Notes under the pieces: model-generated | Told to the model about the DNA's origin: nothing | Seen by the model: the letters and a program-made list of their open reading frames with translations, nothing else | Databases searched by the model: none | DNA from: CAZDWZ01 sp964509425 | GTDB taxonomy: Bacteria > Bdellovibrionota_C > UBA2361 > SZUA-149 > CAZDWZ01 | Direction of reading: 5' to 3' | Assembly (NCBI GenBank): GCA_964509425.1 | Contig: CAZDWZ010000005.1 | Coordinates: 377,645-441,644, forward strand | Length of the DNA stretch: 64,000 bases | Translations under genes and position numbers: made by a program | Part shown: positions 34,549 through 43,102 of the stretch, one piece after another | How positions within the stretch are numbered: the first letter of the stretch is position 1 | Layout of the letters: each line of letters starts with the position of its first letter

Positions 34549-35052
34549 TCAGTACGTCCAGCCCGGCCGAATGTCAGTCGGGGACTTGAGGCCGAATTCG
34601 ATCGCCTTCAGCCAGTGTGTCATCCAGTCCGGCTCCTTGCCGTTCAACTGGAACACTGTGCCTTCCGGTAGATCGGCCATCAGTCCCCACAACGACGCCT
34701 CGAGGAGCAGGAGCGCGTTCGTGTAGACCTTCTCGGCATCGGCCCCGTAGACGTCTCCGTCCTGAAAGCACACTTCGGTGATCCACTTCCGAAACCGCCC
34801 CGGCCGAAACTCCAGTGTGAAGACCGGCGTGATGCTCGCGAGGCCCGCGAGCGCCGACTTCGTGTGAAATTTCGCGCAGAAGGGATAGACAACATTCACG
34901 ATCGGCGCGTTCTGCTTGCCGACCTTTCGCGTGAAGTCCTTGAGTGTCAGCTTTTTCGTCCCCAACAGGCAGACGAGAAGCACGGAAATCGCCACCAGCA
35001 CGACGGGGATAGCGGCCAACCCGACCGGAACCCCGTGCAACCACCCATCCAT
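34549..35052 (-). CDS. Uncharacterised single-span membrane protein
   Basis: The 167-residue protein has one N-terminal membrane segment (LAAIPVVLVAISVLLVCLLG, about residues 12-31) and then a soluble domain with TDIRPGWTY at its end. No family was recognised. ATG 35052 is used, and an in-frame ATG ten codons earlier is possible. Codons are mostly C- and G-ending, unlike the acyltransferase and cytochrome-like genes beside it. It is a single-gene unit with a true intrinsic terminator and a weakly structured leader. Confidence 0.7.
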   Translation of the reverse strand: MDGWLHGVPVGLAAIPVVLVAISVLLVCLLGTKKLTLKDFTRKVGKQNAPIVNVVYPFCAKFHTKSALAGLASITPVFTLEFRPGRFRKWITEVCFQDGDVYGADAEKVYTNALLLLEASLWGLMADLPEGTVFQLNGKEPDWMTHWLKAIEFGLKSPTDIRPGWTY

Positions 35053-35221
35053 TTTCGTAACCCTTAGAGAGCTGATCTCCACTTGGACGCGGGAGACCGT
35101 AATGAGGTTATGGGTAGCAGCCTATGGAATGTTGAGGAAATGTTAGTGAAATGAGGCTGTGATTCTTCACACCTGATTTGGAGTTTTGGGGGCGAAACCG
35201 GAAGATCCCGAATTCACTCGA

Positions 35222-37093
35222 TTAAAACAGAGACCGGAGGCGGTTGGTAACGCGGTTCCGAAGCGGCACTTTTGTGAGGGGGTGCCCGTCCACTCTCATT
35301 TGGAGCAGGAAATACGGGGGGAGGCAGGCGGGACCGGCTTCGGGAGTTTTTGCACAGACATAGTCCGCACGGCAGGGATTCTCCCCTCCGCAGGCGCGAA
35401 GCATTGCGGGACGGGAGAACTTGGCGCAGTCCTCGAAGAGTCCCCCCGAACCGAGGCAGGCGTTGAAGCTACTGAGGATCGCGATAGCCCCGCAGCTTCC
35501 GTTTTTCTCCTGTGCCTCGCAGGGCCCCGAGCACATTCCGCCCGGGAATCCCACCGGAACTCCTTCGCAGAGGAAATTCGACGGGCATGGTCTTGGTGTT
35601 TCGGCACCAGCTTCATCCGCCTCAAAATTTACGTCCGACACGCGGCAGACGGCACCGACCTCGGGTTGGTCGGGCATGCAGGTTCCCACCTCTTCTTCAT
35701 CCTTCTCGCAGTGAAATCCCGGCGCACATTTCCAGTTTTTAAATCCGGCGTCGCCGAGGCCACAACTCTGACCGAATCCACCCGAGGATAATTCGTGGTC
35801 GGGAGGCTCCCGGCGGTCGGGGGGAATTTCATTCGCGAGGAGTGCCGCGACATACTGTTCCCGTCTTGGAAGGTCTTCAGCCGCGTGAGGCGAAAGAGGT
35901 GTCGCGAGCGCGTCAATCCGCCGCGCCGGGTCCCGCTCTTCCCCGAGCGCATGAAAGCCGGCCATTGATCTGCTCTGATGACATCCCATGCAAGACAATC
36001 CATCGAGACGCCGGAGAAGCGCGTTTTTTGAGCCTATCGACTGATACTCGGAGAGAGGAATATTATCAGGAAGTTTGCTTCGCAAAAGCTTCGTGAATGG
36101 TCTGTTCTGCGCTCGCGATAATCCGCGTGGAGTAACACTAACCGCGCGCTCAGCGAGAAACTCATCGGGAATGACGACCGTACCTTCGTCTATCGCCGCG
36201 AGATTCGAGGGCAAGCGAATCCATTCAATGAGTTTTTTGGTGAGCACTTCGTCTTTTCCCAACCGACGAAGGTCGGGAGTGTTCTCGAGGCGCGCGGGAG
36301 AAAGCTTGCCATTTTTCCGCTCGAAGACGCGGAGGATATATTCCGCGTGCCCGCCGAGGTCGGGTCGAATCGTCGATGGCCATCGAACGCTTTGGACGTT
36401 CACTTCAACCGACTTCAGGTTCTCGGGGCCGAGCATCGGAAGAAGCGCCGGAAATTTCGTCGTTTCCTGAAACGCGGATTCGAGAGTAGTTGCAACAGTC
36501 CGGCAGTTGTTTTCCTTTTCTCGAAGGAAAAACACCACGTTTACCGTCATCGGAAGGCTGGAGGAGACGACTCCGTCTTGAACGGCCATGGTGTAGCCGA
36601 GGCGGTAGATAAATCTCAGCTCTCCGCATGTGCCCGGATGGAAGACCTTCCGGTCGATTCGATTTGAAATCGCGCCGAGACGAAACTGGGTGAGGCGGGA
36701 GCTCAGCCACGACGGATCAAATCCCCGGTGCACGAAAGACATGCCAATTCCATATTTCGGGTCCGATGAATAAAGCTCGGTGAAATCCGCGTCGAGAGTC
36801 TTCCGGAGGAGCTCGTAATCAGGATTCGATTTTAGAGATTCCGTATTCGAGCCGCCGTCAATTCCGAACGCGAGTTTCGCAAAGCCGAACCCCTGACTCT
36901 CCAACATCGCAATGGCATAGGGGGCTGTCAGCGTGAGTGGAGATTTTCCCGAAGTTTCTGCGATGCCAGGTGCGGCAGTCACGAAAAACGCGCTCACGAT
37001 GAATGTGAAGACGGAGAGGCCGATTCGTGAGAAAAATATGGACAGAAATCGATTCACAAGCAATAGCCTTCGAAGGCAACGCGAACGGTGCAT
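35222..37093 (-). CDS. Secreted Cys-rich protein with one CxxCH motif
   Basis: The 623-residue protein has a basic N-terminus and a hydrophobic signal segment (about residues 20-43, ending near GIAET). Near residue 365 it has LSCMGCHQSRSMAGFHALGE, a CxxCH heme-attachment motif of the cytochrome-c type, although only one is present and no distal Met ligand is obvious. The last 180 residues contain about 20 cysteines in EGF-like spacing (for example CAPGFHC, CPSNFLC, CRADYVCAKT). It looks extracellular or periplasmic. It is divergent from the patatin gene, and the two 5' ends almost touch, so they share one promoter region. Confidence 0.75.
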   Translation of the reverse strand: MHRSRCLRRLLLVNRFLSIFFSRIGLSVFTFIVSAFFVTAAPGIAETSGKSPLTLTAPYAIAMLESQGFGFAKLAFGIDGGSNTESLKSNPDYELLRKTLDADFTELYSSDPKYGIGMSFVHRGFDPSWLSSRLTQFRLGAISNRIDRKVFHPGTCGELRFIYRLGYTMAVQDGVVSSSLPMTVNVVFFLREKENNCRTVATTLESAFQETTKFPALLPMLGPENLKSVEVNVQSVRWPSTIRPDLGGHAEYILRVFERKNGKLSPARLENTPDLRRLGKDEVLTKKLIEWIRLPSNLAAIDEGTVVIPDEFLAERAVSVTPRGLSRAQNRPFTKLLRSKLPDNIPLSEYQSIGSKNALLRRLDGLSCMGCHQSRSMAGFHALGEERDPARRIDALATPLSPHAAEDLPRREQYVAALLANEIPPDRREPPDHELSSGGFGQSCGLGDAGFKNWKCAPGFHCEKDEEEVGTCMPDQPEVGAVCRVSDVNFEADEAGAETPRPCPSNFLCEGVPVGFPGGMCSGPCEAQEKNGSCGAIAILSSFNACLGSGGLFEDCAKFSRPAMLRACGGENPCRADYVCAKTPEAGPACLPPYFLLQMRVDGHPLTKVPLRNRVTNRLRSLF

Positions 37094-37111
37094 ACACGGA
37101 TTCTAGCCCAA

Positions 37112-39514
37112 ATGAACGGGGACAAACACTCCACCTATCTCCTTCTTCTAATTTTTTTTCTGGCGCTCATGATCCCGCCTGCGCAAGCGGAGCCGGGCGA
37201 GATTCGGGTGGGCGTGGTGGCGTTTTCCGGGCTGGAAAGCGCGCAAGCGCTCGGCGGGCGGATTCAAACGCTTTTTCGCGAATCAAGGCCGGACAGCCAT
37301 GTGAAGTTAGCCGTGGGATCCTACGGCGACCTCCAGAACTGGATTGAGCATTCCCTCATAGATCTCGCCGTCGTGACCCCCGGCGTTGCGTCGGAGGTCG
37401 AGCGGCGAATCTCTCAGGTGCCGTCGCTCAGTGAATGGGATTACCTTGCCTCGGTCACCGAAGCCCGTCACTCAGCGTCGGTGTGCGTCGTGCCGACTGA
37501 TTCGCCTATCCAATCCGCGTCAGAGTTTAAAGCCCGCGTCGAAAACGCTGAAGTCGATTTTCTGTTTGTGGACTCTTACTCGGTCTCCGGATTCTTAGCG
37601 CCGCTTCATGCGCTGAAGTCTGTTGGTGTCCCGATTCCCAAGCTCAGGGTGAATTTCAGCGCGTCCCATCAAAATTCTTTGCGACTGCTTGAGTCGCGAT
37701 CGAAGTCTGGGGGGGCCCCGTCCGTTGCTTGCGTTTGGAACGGAGAGTTGAACAGCTACCCAAACCAGGCGGCCTTTCGCGTGCTGCCGTTTCCAGCTCT
37801 CGAATCACAAGCAGTCCCCCGAGGACTTGTCTTTGTGAAGAAATCTCTTAAAACGCCCGAGCTTCTGCGATCGATTGAGATTTCGGAGATTGTCACGGTC
37901 GATTCATCATGGAAGTCCGAGGTGCAGTCGGCTCGAACGCTCCTTGATGAATTCACCGGGAAAAATTCACTGCGCGATCCGAAGCGAATCACTCTCGATG
38001 AATTTGGCAATCTGATTCTGCACCACGTGAAAAACTTCCCCACGCCGCTTCGGCTTGCGGTCGTGTTCTCCGGCGGGGGGGCGAAGTGCGCGTTTCAAGC
38101 GGGTGCGATTCGCGCCCTCGAAGAAAAACTGATCGAGCTGCGGACAGCGCTCTCCGACCCGGGACTTGATATCGGACTCGTCGTCGGCACCTCCGGCGGA
38201 GCGATTAATGCCCTCGCCGTTGCCATGGGTGCGTCTTCTGACGCGGAGACCTTCAAGGCGTTTGCGTCACTCTGGCGTGAGCTTGATCAGCGAACAATTA
38301 TCCGCCCCTCTTTCCGGGTGAGGGCGAACATGATGTTATGGTTTCTTGCGTGTCAGTTCTTCTGCTTTTTTGTGATCGACACGGTCACTGGTCGCCGGAG
38401 GACCGTCCTTTTCATCGCCGCGATCTTTGGCCTCCTGCAAAGTTTGTTTGCGCTCGGATTTTACTCTCCCGATTTTTTTCTCGGAAACGATTCCGGACGT
38501 CAGAAGCTCTGGCTTTGGGCAGGGTGGGGGATGGAAGGAGCAGGTCCGGTGTTGTTTGTTGTTGCAGTGGCGTGGCTGCTCGCCGTGTCCCGCAAAAAAA
38601 GCCAAACACCGGAAGAAGTTTCGGAGGGTTGGAGCCGCCGCCGACTCATCGCGCTTTGTGTTTGTCTCACCGGAGTTCTCGGACTTCCACTGGTTCAGGC
38701 CTACACAATTTTGTTCCTGGAGCCGACGCTCTCCGGAAGCAGTGGAATCGAGCGCACCGTGTTTGAGAAGTTTTCCCGTCTCTCGAATCTTCTTCTCACT
38801 TCGCGGGGTGATTCCGCGCTCCAGCCTATTGCCGAGGGAGACCTCCGCACGAAGATTCAAAAACTGAGTGAAGTCATTCTAGGAAAAGGTCTTCTGAAGC
38901 GAGATCTGGTGCTCACCGGTTCTCGACTAGGAGTCGCGGCGACCACGCTCCCTGGCGATCTCTATTTCTACGCGAGAGCGAACCGCACTTCACCTGCTCC
39001 TCGATTTAATGAACGGGGAGTGGATCTGGGTTCGCATCCGAACCTCCTCCTTGACGTCATGATGGGGTCGGGAGCGATCTATCCAATCTTCCCGGCTCGT
39101 GAGATTCCCTCGATTATGCCCGGAGTTGAGGCTGTGGAGATAGTTGACGGAAGTTATTCGCACCGAAGTCCGATAGACGCCGCGGTCGCATGGGGTGCGA
39201 CACATATCCTGCTCATCGAGGCGTCTCCTTCGGAGCTGATGAAAACGGGCTCCTTTGCGGCGAATATCGCGGTCTCGCTCAACCATCTCTACGACCAAGC
39301 GCAGATCCTCGACATGCGATCGAAGGAAGAAGTCGTGACGGTCACGCTGTATCCCGCGGTCCCGCAGATCGGACTCCTTGATTTTTCCGCGAGCTTTATT
39401 CAACAGGCGCTCGACAAAGGATATCAAGAGACGAAATCGAGCACTGTCCCTCCATTCGTAAAAGAGCCGAGCGCCCCGAAATTTTTTGAAGTGGAAGACT
39501 CTTCTCGCGGTTGA
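37112..39514 (+). CDS. Patatin-like phospholipase fused to a periplasmic-binding-like domain
   Basis: This 800-residue protein has a signal or anchor segment at residues 8-25, then a PhnD-like substrate-binding-type domain (about 30-260). A patatin domain follows, with the oxyanion-hole motif FSGGGAKCAFQAG (about 317), the nucleophile elbow GTSGG (about 360) and the catalytic Asp in VDGSYSHRSP (about 677). Between Ser and Asp lie about 130 residues with three to four membrane segments (405-535). Patatins are lipid acyl hydrolases with a Ser-Asp dyad. The ATG at 37112 is preferred to a GTG at 37088, which would overlap the divergent gene. The fusion and the membrane insertion are unusual. Confidence 0.8.
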   Translation: MNGDKHSTYLLLLIFFLALMIPPAQAEPGEIRVGVVAFSGLESAQALGGRIQTLFRESRPDSHVKLAVGSYGDLQNWIEHSLIDLAVVTPGVASEVERRISQVPSLSEWDYLASVTEARHSASVCVVPTDSPIQSASEFKARVENAEVDFLFVDSYSVSGFLAPLHALKSVGVPIPKLRVNFSASHQNSLRLLESRSKSGGAPSVACVWNGELNSYPNQAAFRVLPFPALESQAVPRGLVFVKKSLKTPELLRSIEISEIVTVDSSWKSEVQSARTLLDEFTGKNSLRDPKRITLDEFGNLILHHVKNFPTPLRLAVVFSGGGAKCAFQAGAIRALEEKLIELRTALSDPGLDIGLVVGTSGGAINALAVAMGASSDAETFKAFASLWRELDQRTIIRPSFRVRANMMLWFLACQFFCFFVIDTVTGRRRTVLFIAAIFGLLQSLFALGFYSPDFFLGNDSGRQKLWLWAGWGMEGAGPVLFVVAVAWLLAVSRKKSQTPEEVSEGWSRRRLIALCVCLTGVLGLPLVQAYTILFLEPTLSGSSGIERTVFEKFSRLSNLLLTSRGDSALQPIAEGDLRTKIQKLSEVILGKGLLKRDLVLTGSRLGVAATTLPGDLYFYARANRTSPAPRFNERGVDLGSHPNLLLDVMMGSGAIYPIFPAREIPSIMPGVEAVEIVDGSYSHRSPIDAAVAWGATHILLIEASPSELMKTGSFAANIAVSLNHLYDQAQILDMRSKEEVVTVTLYPAVPQIGLLDFSASFIQQALDKGYQETKSSTVPPFVKEPSAPKFFEVEDSSRG

Positions 39515-39550
39515 GGATTTCAAACTCGTGCCACGAGCAGGCGTGTAGGC

Positions 39551-41740
39551 TCACCGTACCAGGGTCTCGAGCGCAGAATATGCGCCGGAAACATCGAGTT
39601 TAGCCTTCGCATATTCAAGACAGAGAAGTTGCTCCGATAGATAGACGTCGTATTTTTGTGAAAGCTTGTCTCGCACGGATTGGGCGAGCATGATTTCATC
39701 GTAGGGCGGAGAATCGACTAAAGTTTGGATTCGGCTCTCCACGACTCTTCGAGGAGCTTCCACCTCGATTGCTATACCCCAGTTTTGCGCTTTCAGGTTT
39801 TGAGTCTGAAGAAGCACCGAGATGGTGTCGCAGATTCTGTCCCCGCTCCAAGGGAATAACCAGGTACTGCCGTCGTGGTCCACAATTCGCTCCGTTCCGA
39901 GCTTGCGATTGTCAAATTCGAAGCGTCCCTCATCGAAGCGAAGCCGGGCGCTTTGATCGAGAAATACCGGCGGCGATTGCTCCTGATAAGCCCTAAACAT
40001 TTCGCATCGAACTCGGTCATGTACCTGACCTGATTCCCCTCCAAACGACGGAGGGTTGCCACCCTTGGCCGGAGCAAGCTCAATAACCTTCTTCGCGGCA
40101 TCGACCCTCAGCACGTGCCAACGCTTTCCCGCAAATATGATCAGCGCCTTCTCAGTTACCGGACGCTCCAGCGGGAGGGTCCCTATGGTGTGTCCGTTTG
40201 CCACAAGTCTGTATTCAGCTCGCGTCGCGAACGCAGCGTAAAATTCATAATGATTGACGATCCTTTCGCCCTTTGCCGCATGTAAAAGGGTTCCATCACC
40301 CGCCTGCATTATGAGTTGTCGATCTCCCATCGTTCGAAGCAGGGATATGAAATGTTCTTGCGTCAAACCCTCGAACGGTCCTGAGCTGCAGAGGACGTTC
40401 CAAAGTTCTTCCGCCTTCATTCCACCATTCTGTGCAATCAGAGAGAGAATCTGCTGAATCAACGTGGACAGGTGAAGATTCCCCGAGTTCGGCGGCTCAC
40501 ACCACTTTTCCAGAAGCAGCCGCACTGTGGCTATCGTTTGAAATAGCTCAGAACGCAGAAGCTCTGGAAAGGTGAGCCACGGACTCATCGCCTGATGCTC
40601 GATGTAGAGGTAAAGAATCGCGGGTCCGCCGCGACGACCCGAGCGACCGAGCCGTTGTCGAAGAGATGCGACGGACGGCGGTGCGCCGACTTGTGCGACA
40701 CAGTGTGCGCTGCCGATATCGAGGCCCATTTCTAGCGTTGAAGTGCAAATAATTGTCGTGGGCTTCGAGCCATCTTTAATTTCACTTTCCGCATGTTCTC
40801 GAATCGATTTCGCCAGGCTACCGTGATGAGGATAGAATTCATTGCGCACGTTTTCGCGCATGCAAATGTCTCGCAAAAGATCCGCATATAGTTCCACATT
40901 TTTGCGGCTGTTTGCGAAAACGAGATTAGTGGTTCCCCTCAGGGTTTCAAAGAGAGAGCGGGCAATGTCTATTTTTGCGGCTCCAATTGTTGGGAGAGGC
41001 TCGTCCTGTTTTGGTGCAAGCGCCTCCGCATCCCAATACTCGTTCTGAAATGCTTTTAGAATGAGCTTGAGTTCCTGGCCCTCGACGGTTGAGTCGATCA
41101 ATTTTACTTGCTCACCCGCCCCCGGCCGCAAGAAATCACTCGCCAAATCCATTTCACCCAAAGTCGCGCTTAATCCTATTCGGCGAATTTTTCGACAAAG
41201 ACTCACGTCAATCCGCCGGAGCAAAGATTGTAACTGTTTTCCCCGTTCGTTCCCTATGAAGGAATGCAATTCGTCGATGACGATATAGTGAAGCGATTCA
41301 AAGACGAAGGGTATTCGATGTCCTTCGTTCACGAACAAGGATTCCAGGGATTCCGGCGTGATAAGAACTATTCCTTGATTATCGTTAAGGAAGCGCTTCT
41401 TACGAGGGCGAGAGATGTCTCCATGCCAAGGATAAACTGATATCTCCAAATGCTCGCAGAGATTGATCAATCTATCGAATTGATCATTGATAAGAGCCTT
41501 GAGTGGGCCGATGTAGAGGGCGGAGGAGCCCGGGTGACTGAGGAGGTGAGAGCATATGGGCAGGAACGCCGCTTCTGTTTTTCCACTTGCGGTCGCAGCG
41601 CTGATGATCAAATCGCAGTTGTTCTCGAGGATCAGGGGGATAGATTGCTCTTGGATATCTCTAAGAGCAGTCCAACGCTTCTCCCAAATCCACTTTTGGA
41701 TTCGAATGTCGAGAAGGTGAAACGCTGAGGACGAGGTCAC
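39551..41740 (-). CDS. Lhr-type DEAD/DEAH helicase (BrxHI-like)
   Basis: The 729-residue superfamily 2 helicase has motif I ATASGKTEAAFL (about residues 48-59), motif II DELHSF, motif III SATLG, and motifs V-VI STLEMGLDIG and QRLGRSGRRGGPA. The C-terminal third is Lhr-like, with a winged-helix and beta region. The start is GTG 41740. It is the third gene of an operon, 30 bases after the BrxD-like ATPase. Helicases of this type accompany BrxD in BREX type 2 systems, so a defence role is inferred from neighbours. Translocation on nucleic acid using ATP is expected. Confidence 0.88.
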   Translation of the reverse strand: MTSSSAFHLLDIRIQKWIWEKRWTALRDIQEQSIPLILENNCDLIISAATASGKTEAAFLPICSHLLSHPGSSALYIGPLKALINDQFDRLINLCEHLEISVYPWHGDISRPRKKRFLNDNQGIVLITPESLESLFVNEGHRIPFVFESLHYIVIDELHSFIGNERGKQLQSLLRRIDVSLCRKIRRIGLSATLGEMDLASDFLRPGAGEQVKLIDSTVEGQELKLILKAFQNEYWDAEALAPKQDEPLPTIGAAKIDIARSLFETLRGTTNLVFANSRKNVELYADLLRDICMRENVRNEFYPHHGSLAKSIREHAESEIKDGSKPTTIICTSTLEMGLDIGSAHCVAQVGAPPSVASLRQRLGRSGRRGGPAILYLYIEHQAMSPWLTFPELLRSELFQTIATVRLLLEKWCEPPNSGNLHLSTLIQQILSLIAQNGGMKAEELWNVLCSSGPFEGLTQEHFISLLRTMGDRQLIMQAGDGTLLHAAKGERIVNHYEFYAAFATRAEYRLVANGHTIGTLPLERPVTEKALIIFAGKRWHVLRVDAAKKVIELAPAKGGNPPSFGGESGQVHDRVRCEMFRAYQEQSPPVFLDQSARLRFDEGRFEFDNRKLGTERIVDHDGSTWLFPWSGDRICDTISVLLQTQNLKAQNWGIAIEVEAPRRVVESRIQTLVDSPPYDEIMLAQSVRDKLSQKYDVYLSEQLLCLEYAKAKLDVSGAYSALETLVR

Positions 41741-41770
41741 AGATGATCACGCGAAGTTGATAAATGCATT

Positions 41771-43102
41771 TTACAGCTTGAAAGAACTCAACGTATCGCC
41801 TCCCTCCGCAGAGTTCGAATTGATTTCGAGATTTTCGTCATCAATGTCCGGACCAAGCTCCTCCTGATCCACCGCCACGTTTACGTCTGCCAAAAGGTCC
41901 TTCCAGCTGACGTGGGGATTTTGCTCCAAAACAGAAAGTAAGTTCACAAAGGCGACTATCGTCGTTCGGGGTGTCCGAAAATACGATTCACCAATTCTCC
42001 CTCGGCAATGTTCCATAAATGATTGGAGGGCATCATCGGGAAGAAGGTATTTTGTCGAATCGCCGAAGGCGTATACCTCGCGGATTTTCAATAGAAGCAC
42101 ATAAAAGTCTTCAGCCGTCAGGTTCTGGAGTCTTAAAACGGGTGCTTGATAGTCTCGAAGCTCCGTCGAGGCGAAACTATTCTCGGCAAGGCGGGACTGT
42201 AATGCAGAATAGCTGTAGAGTCCTCGCCGCGTATCCAAGAGGAACTCCGGTGTGCCGCTGAACAGAAACGCGAGCCCCGATGATCCCCCTTGGAGAGTGT
42301 CGTTCAGTATTCGCAGGAGCTGCTCATAGTTTGAATTCCGCGCCTGCGTATTTGCTAGTTTATAGAGATTCACCATCTCGTCGCAGCAAATCATGAGACC
42401 CTTGAAGCCTGCCAGCTTGGCAAATCGGGCGAAGAGCTTGAGAAAATCGTAAACGGACGCGTCATCAATAATGACTCGCACGCCGAGAGCGTTACGCGCC
42501 TCTGTTTTAGTGGAAAACTCCCCTCGAAGCCACCGCACGGCGTCCGACTTCAATTGCTCATTTCCAGTATCGTGACCCTTCCAATACGCGGAGATCACTT
42601 GTGAAAAATCGTATCCGTTCACCAATTCGTTAAGGTTCGAAGTTCGCTCGCTAATAACGATACCGGGATCGACGTCTCGTGTCTTAGCCTCTTCAAGGGC
42701 TTCAGTTATAAAACGCTCCACAACGCTTTGAATGGCACCGCCCTCCGGCTTGAGCCGGGTCGAGAGATTCCTCATGAGCTCTGAATAGAGACCTCGAGCT
42801 TGTCCTGCACTAGCGTGAAGTCGTCTGTCAGGGGCAAGGTCAGCATGCATCGTGACAAATTTCTTCTCGAGAGCGATTGAGCGAATTAAGTTTAGGAAAA
42901 AGGTTTTCCCCGAACCGTAGTCGCCAATCACAAATCGGATGGAAGAGCCGCCATCCGCGACGGAGTCGATGTCTCGTACAAGTCCTTCGATTTCTTTTGC
43001 TCTGCCTACTTGAATCAGATGTTGCCCGCTTCTTGGAACGACACCTGCACGCAGCGACTGCAGGACGTTATCTCTTTCTCTAGGACGAATATTTATGCTC
43101 AC
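41771..43102 (-). CDS. BrxD / DUF2791 family P-loop ATPase
   Basis: The 443-residue protein has the typical N-terminus of this family (NVLQSLRAGVVPRSGQHLI), then VGRAKEIEGL, Walker A FVIGDYGSGKTFFLNLIRS (about residues 56-74), and the family block HADLAPDRRLHASAGQARGL. Walker B is GLMICCDEMVNLYKL at about residue 230. The family includes BrxD of BREX type 2, where it is an ATP-binding protein of incompletely known role. It starts at GTG 43102, which overlaps the TerB gene by 4 bases, so the two are translationally coupled. No pglZ, brxC or methylase gene is nearby. Confidence 0.9.
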   Translation of the reverse strand: MSINIRPRERDNVLQSLRAGVVPRSGQHLIQVGRAKEIEGLVRDIDSVADGGSSIRFVIGDYGSGKTFFLNLIRSIALEKKFVTMHADLAPDRRLHASAGQARGLYSELMRNLSTRLKPEGGAIQSVVERFITEALEEAKTRDVDPGIVISERTSNLNELVNGYDFSQVISAYWKGHDTGNEQLKSDAVRWLRGEFSTKTEARNALGVRVIIDDASVYDFLKLFARFAKLAGFKGLMICCDEMVNLYKLANTQARNSNYEQLLRILNDTLQGGSSGLAFLFSGTPEFLLDTRRGLYSYSALQSRLAENSFASTELRDYQAPVLRLQNLTAEDFYVLLLKIREVYAFGDSTKYLLPDDALQSFMEHCRGRIGESYFRTPRTTIVAFVNLLSVLEQNPHVSWKDLLADVNVAVDQEELGPDIDDENLEINSNSAEGGDTLSSFKL

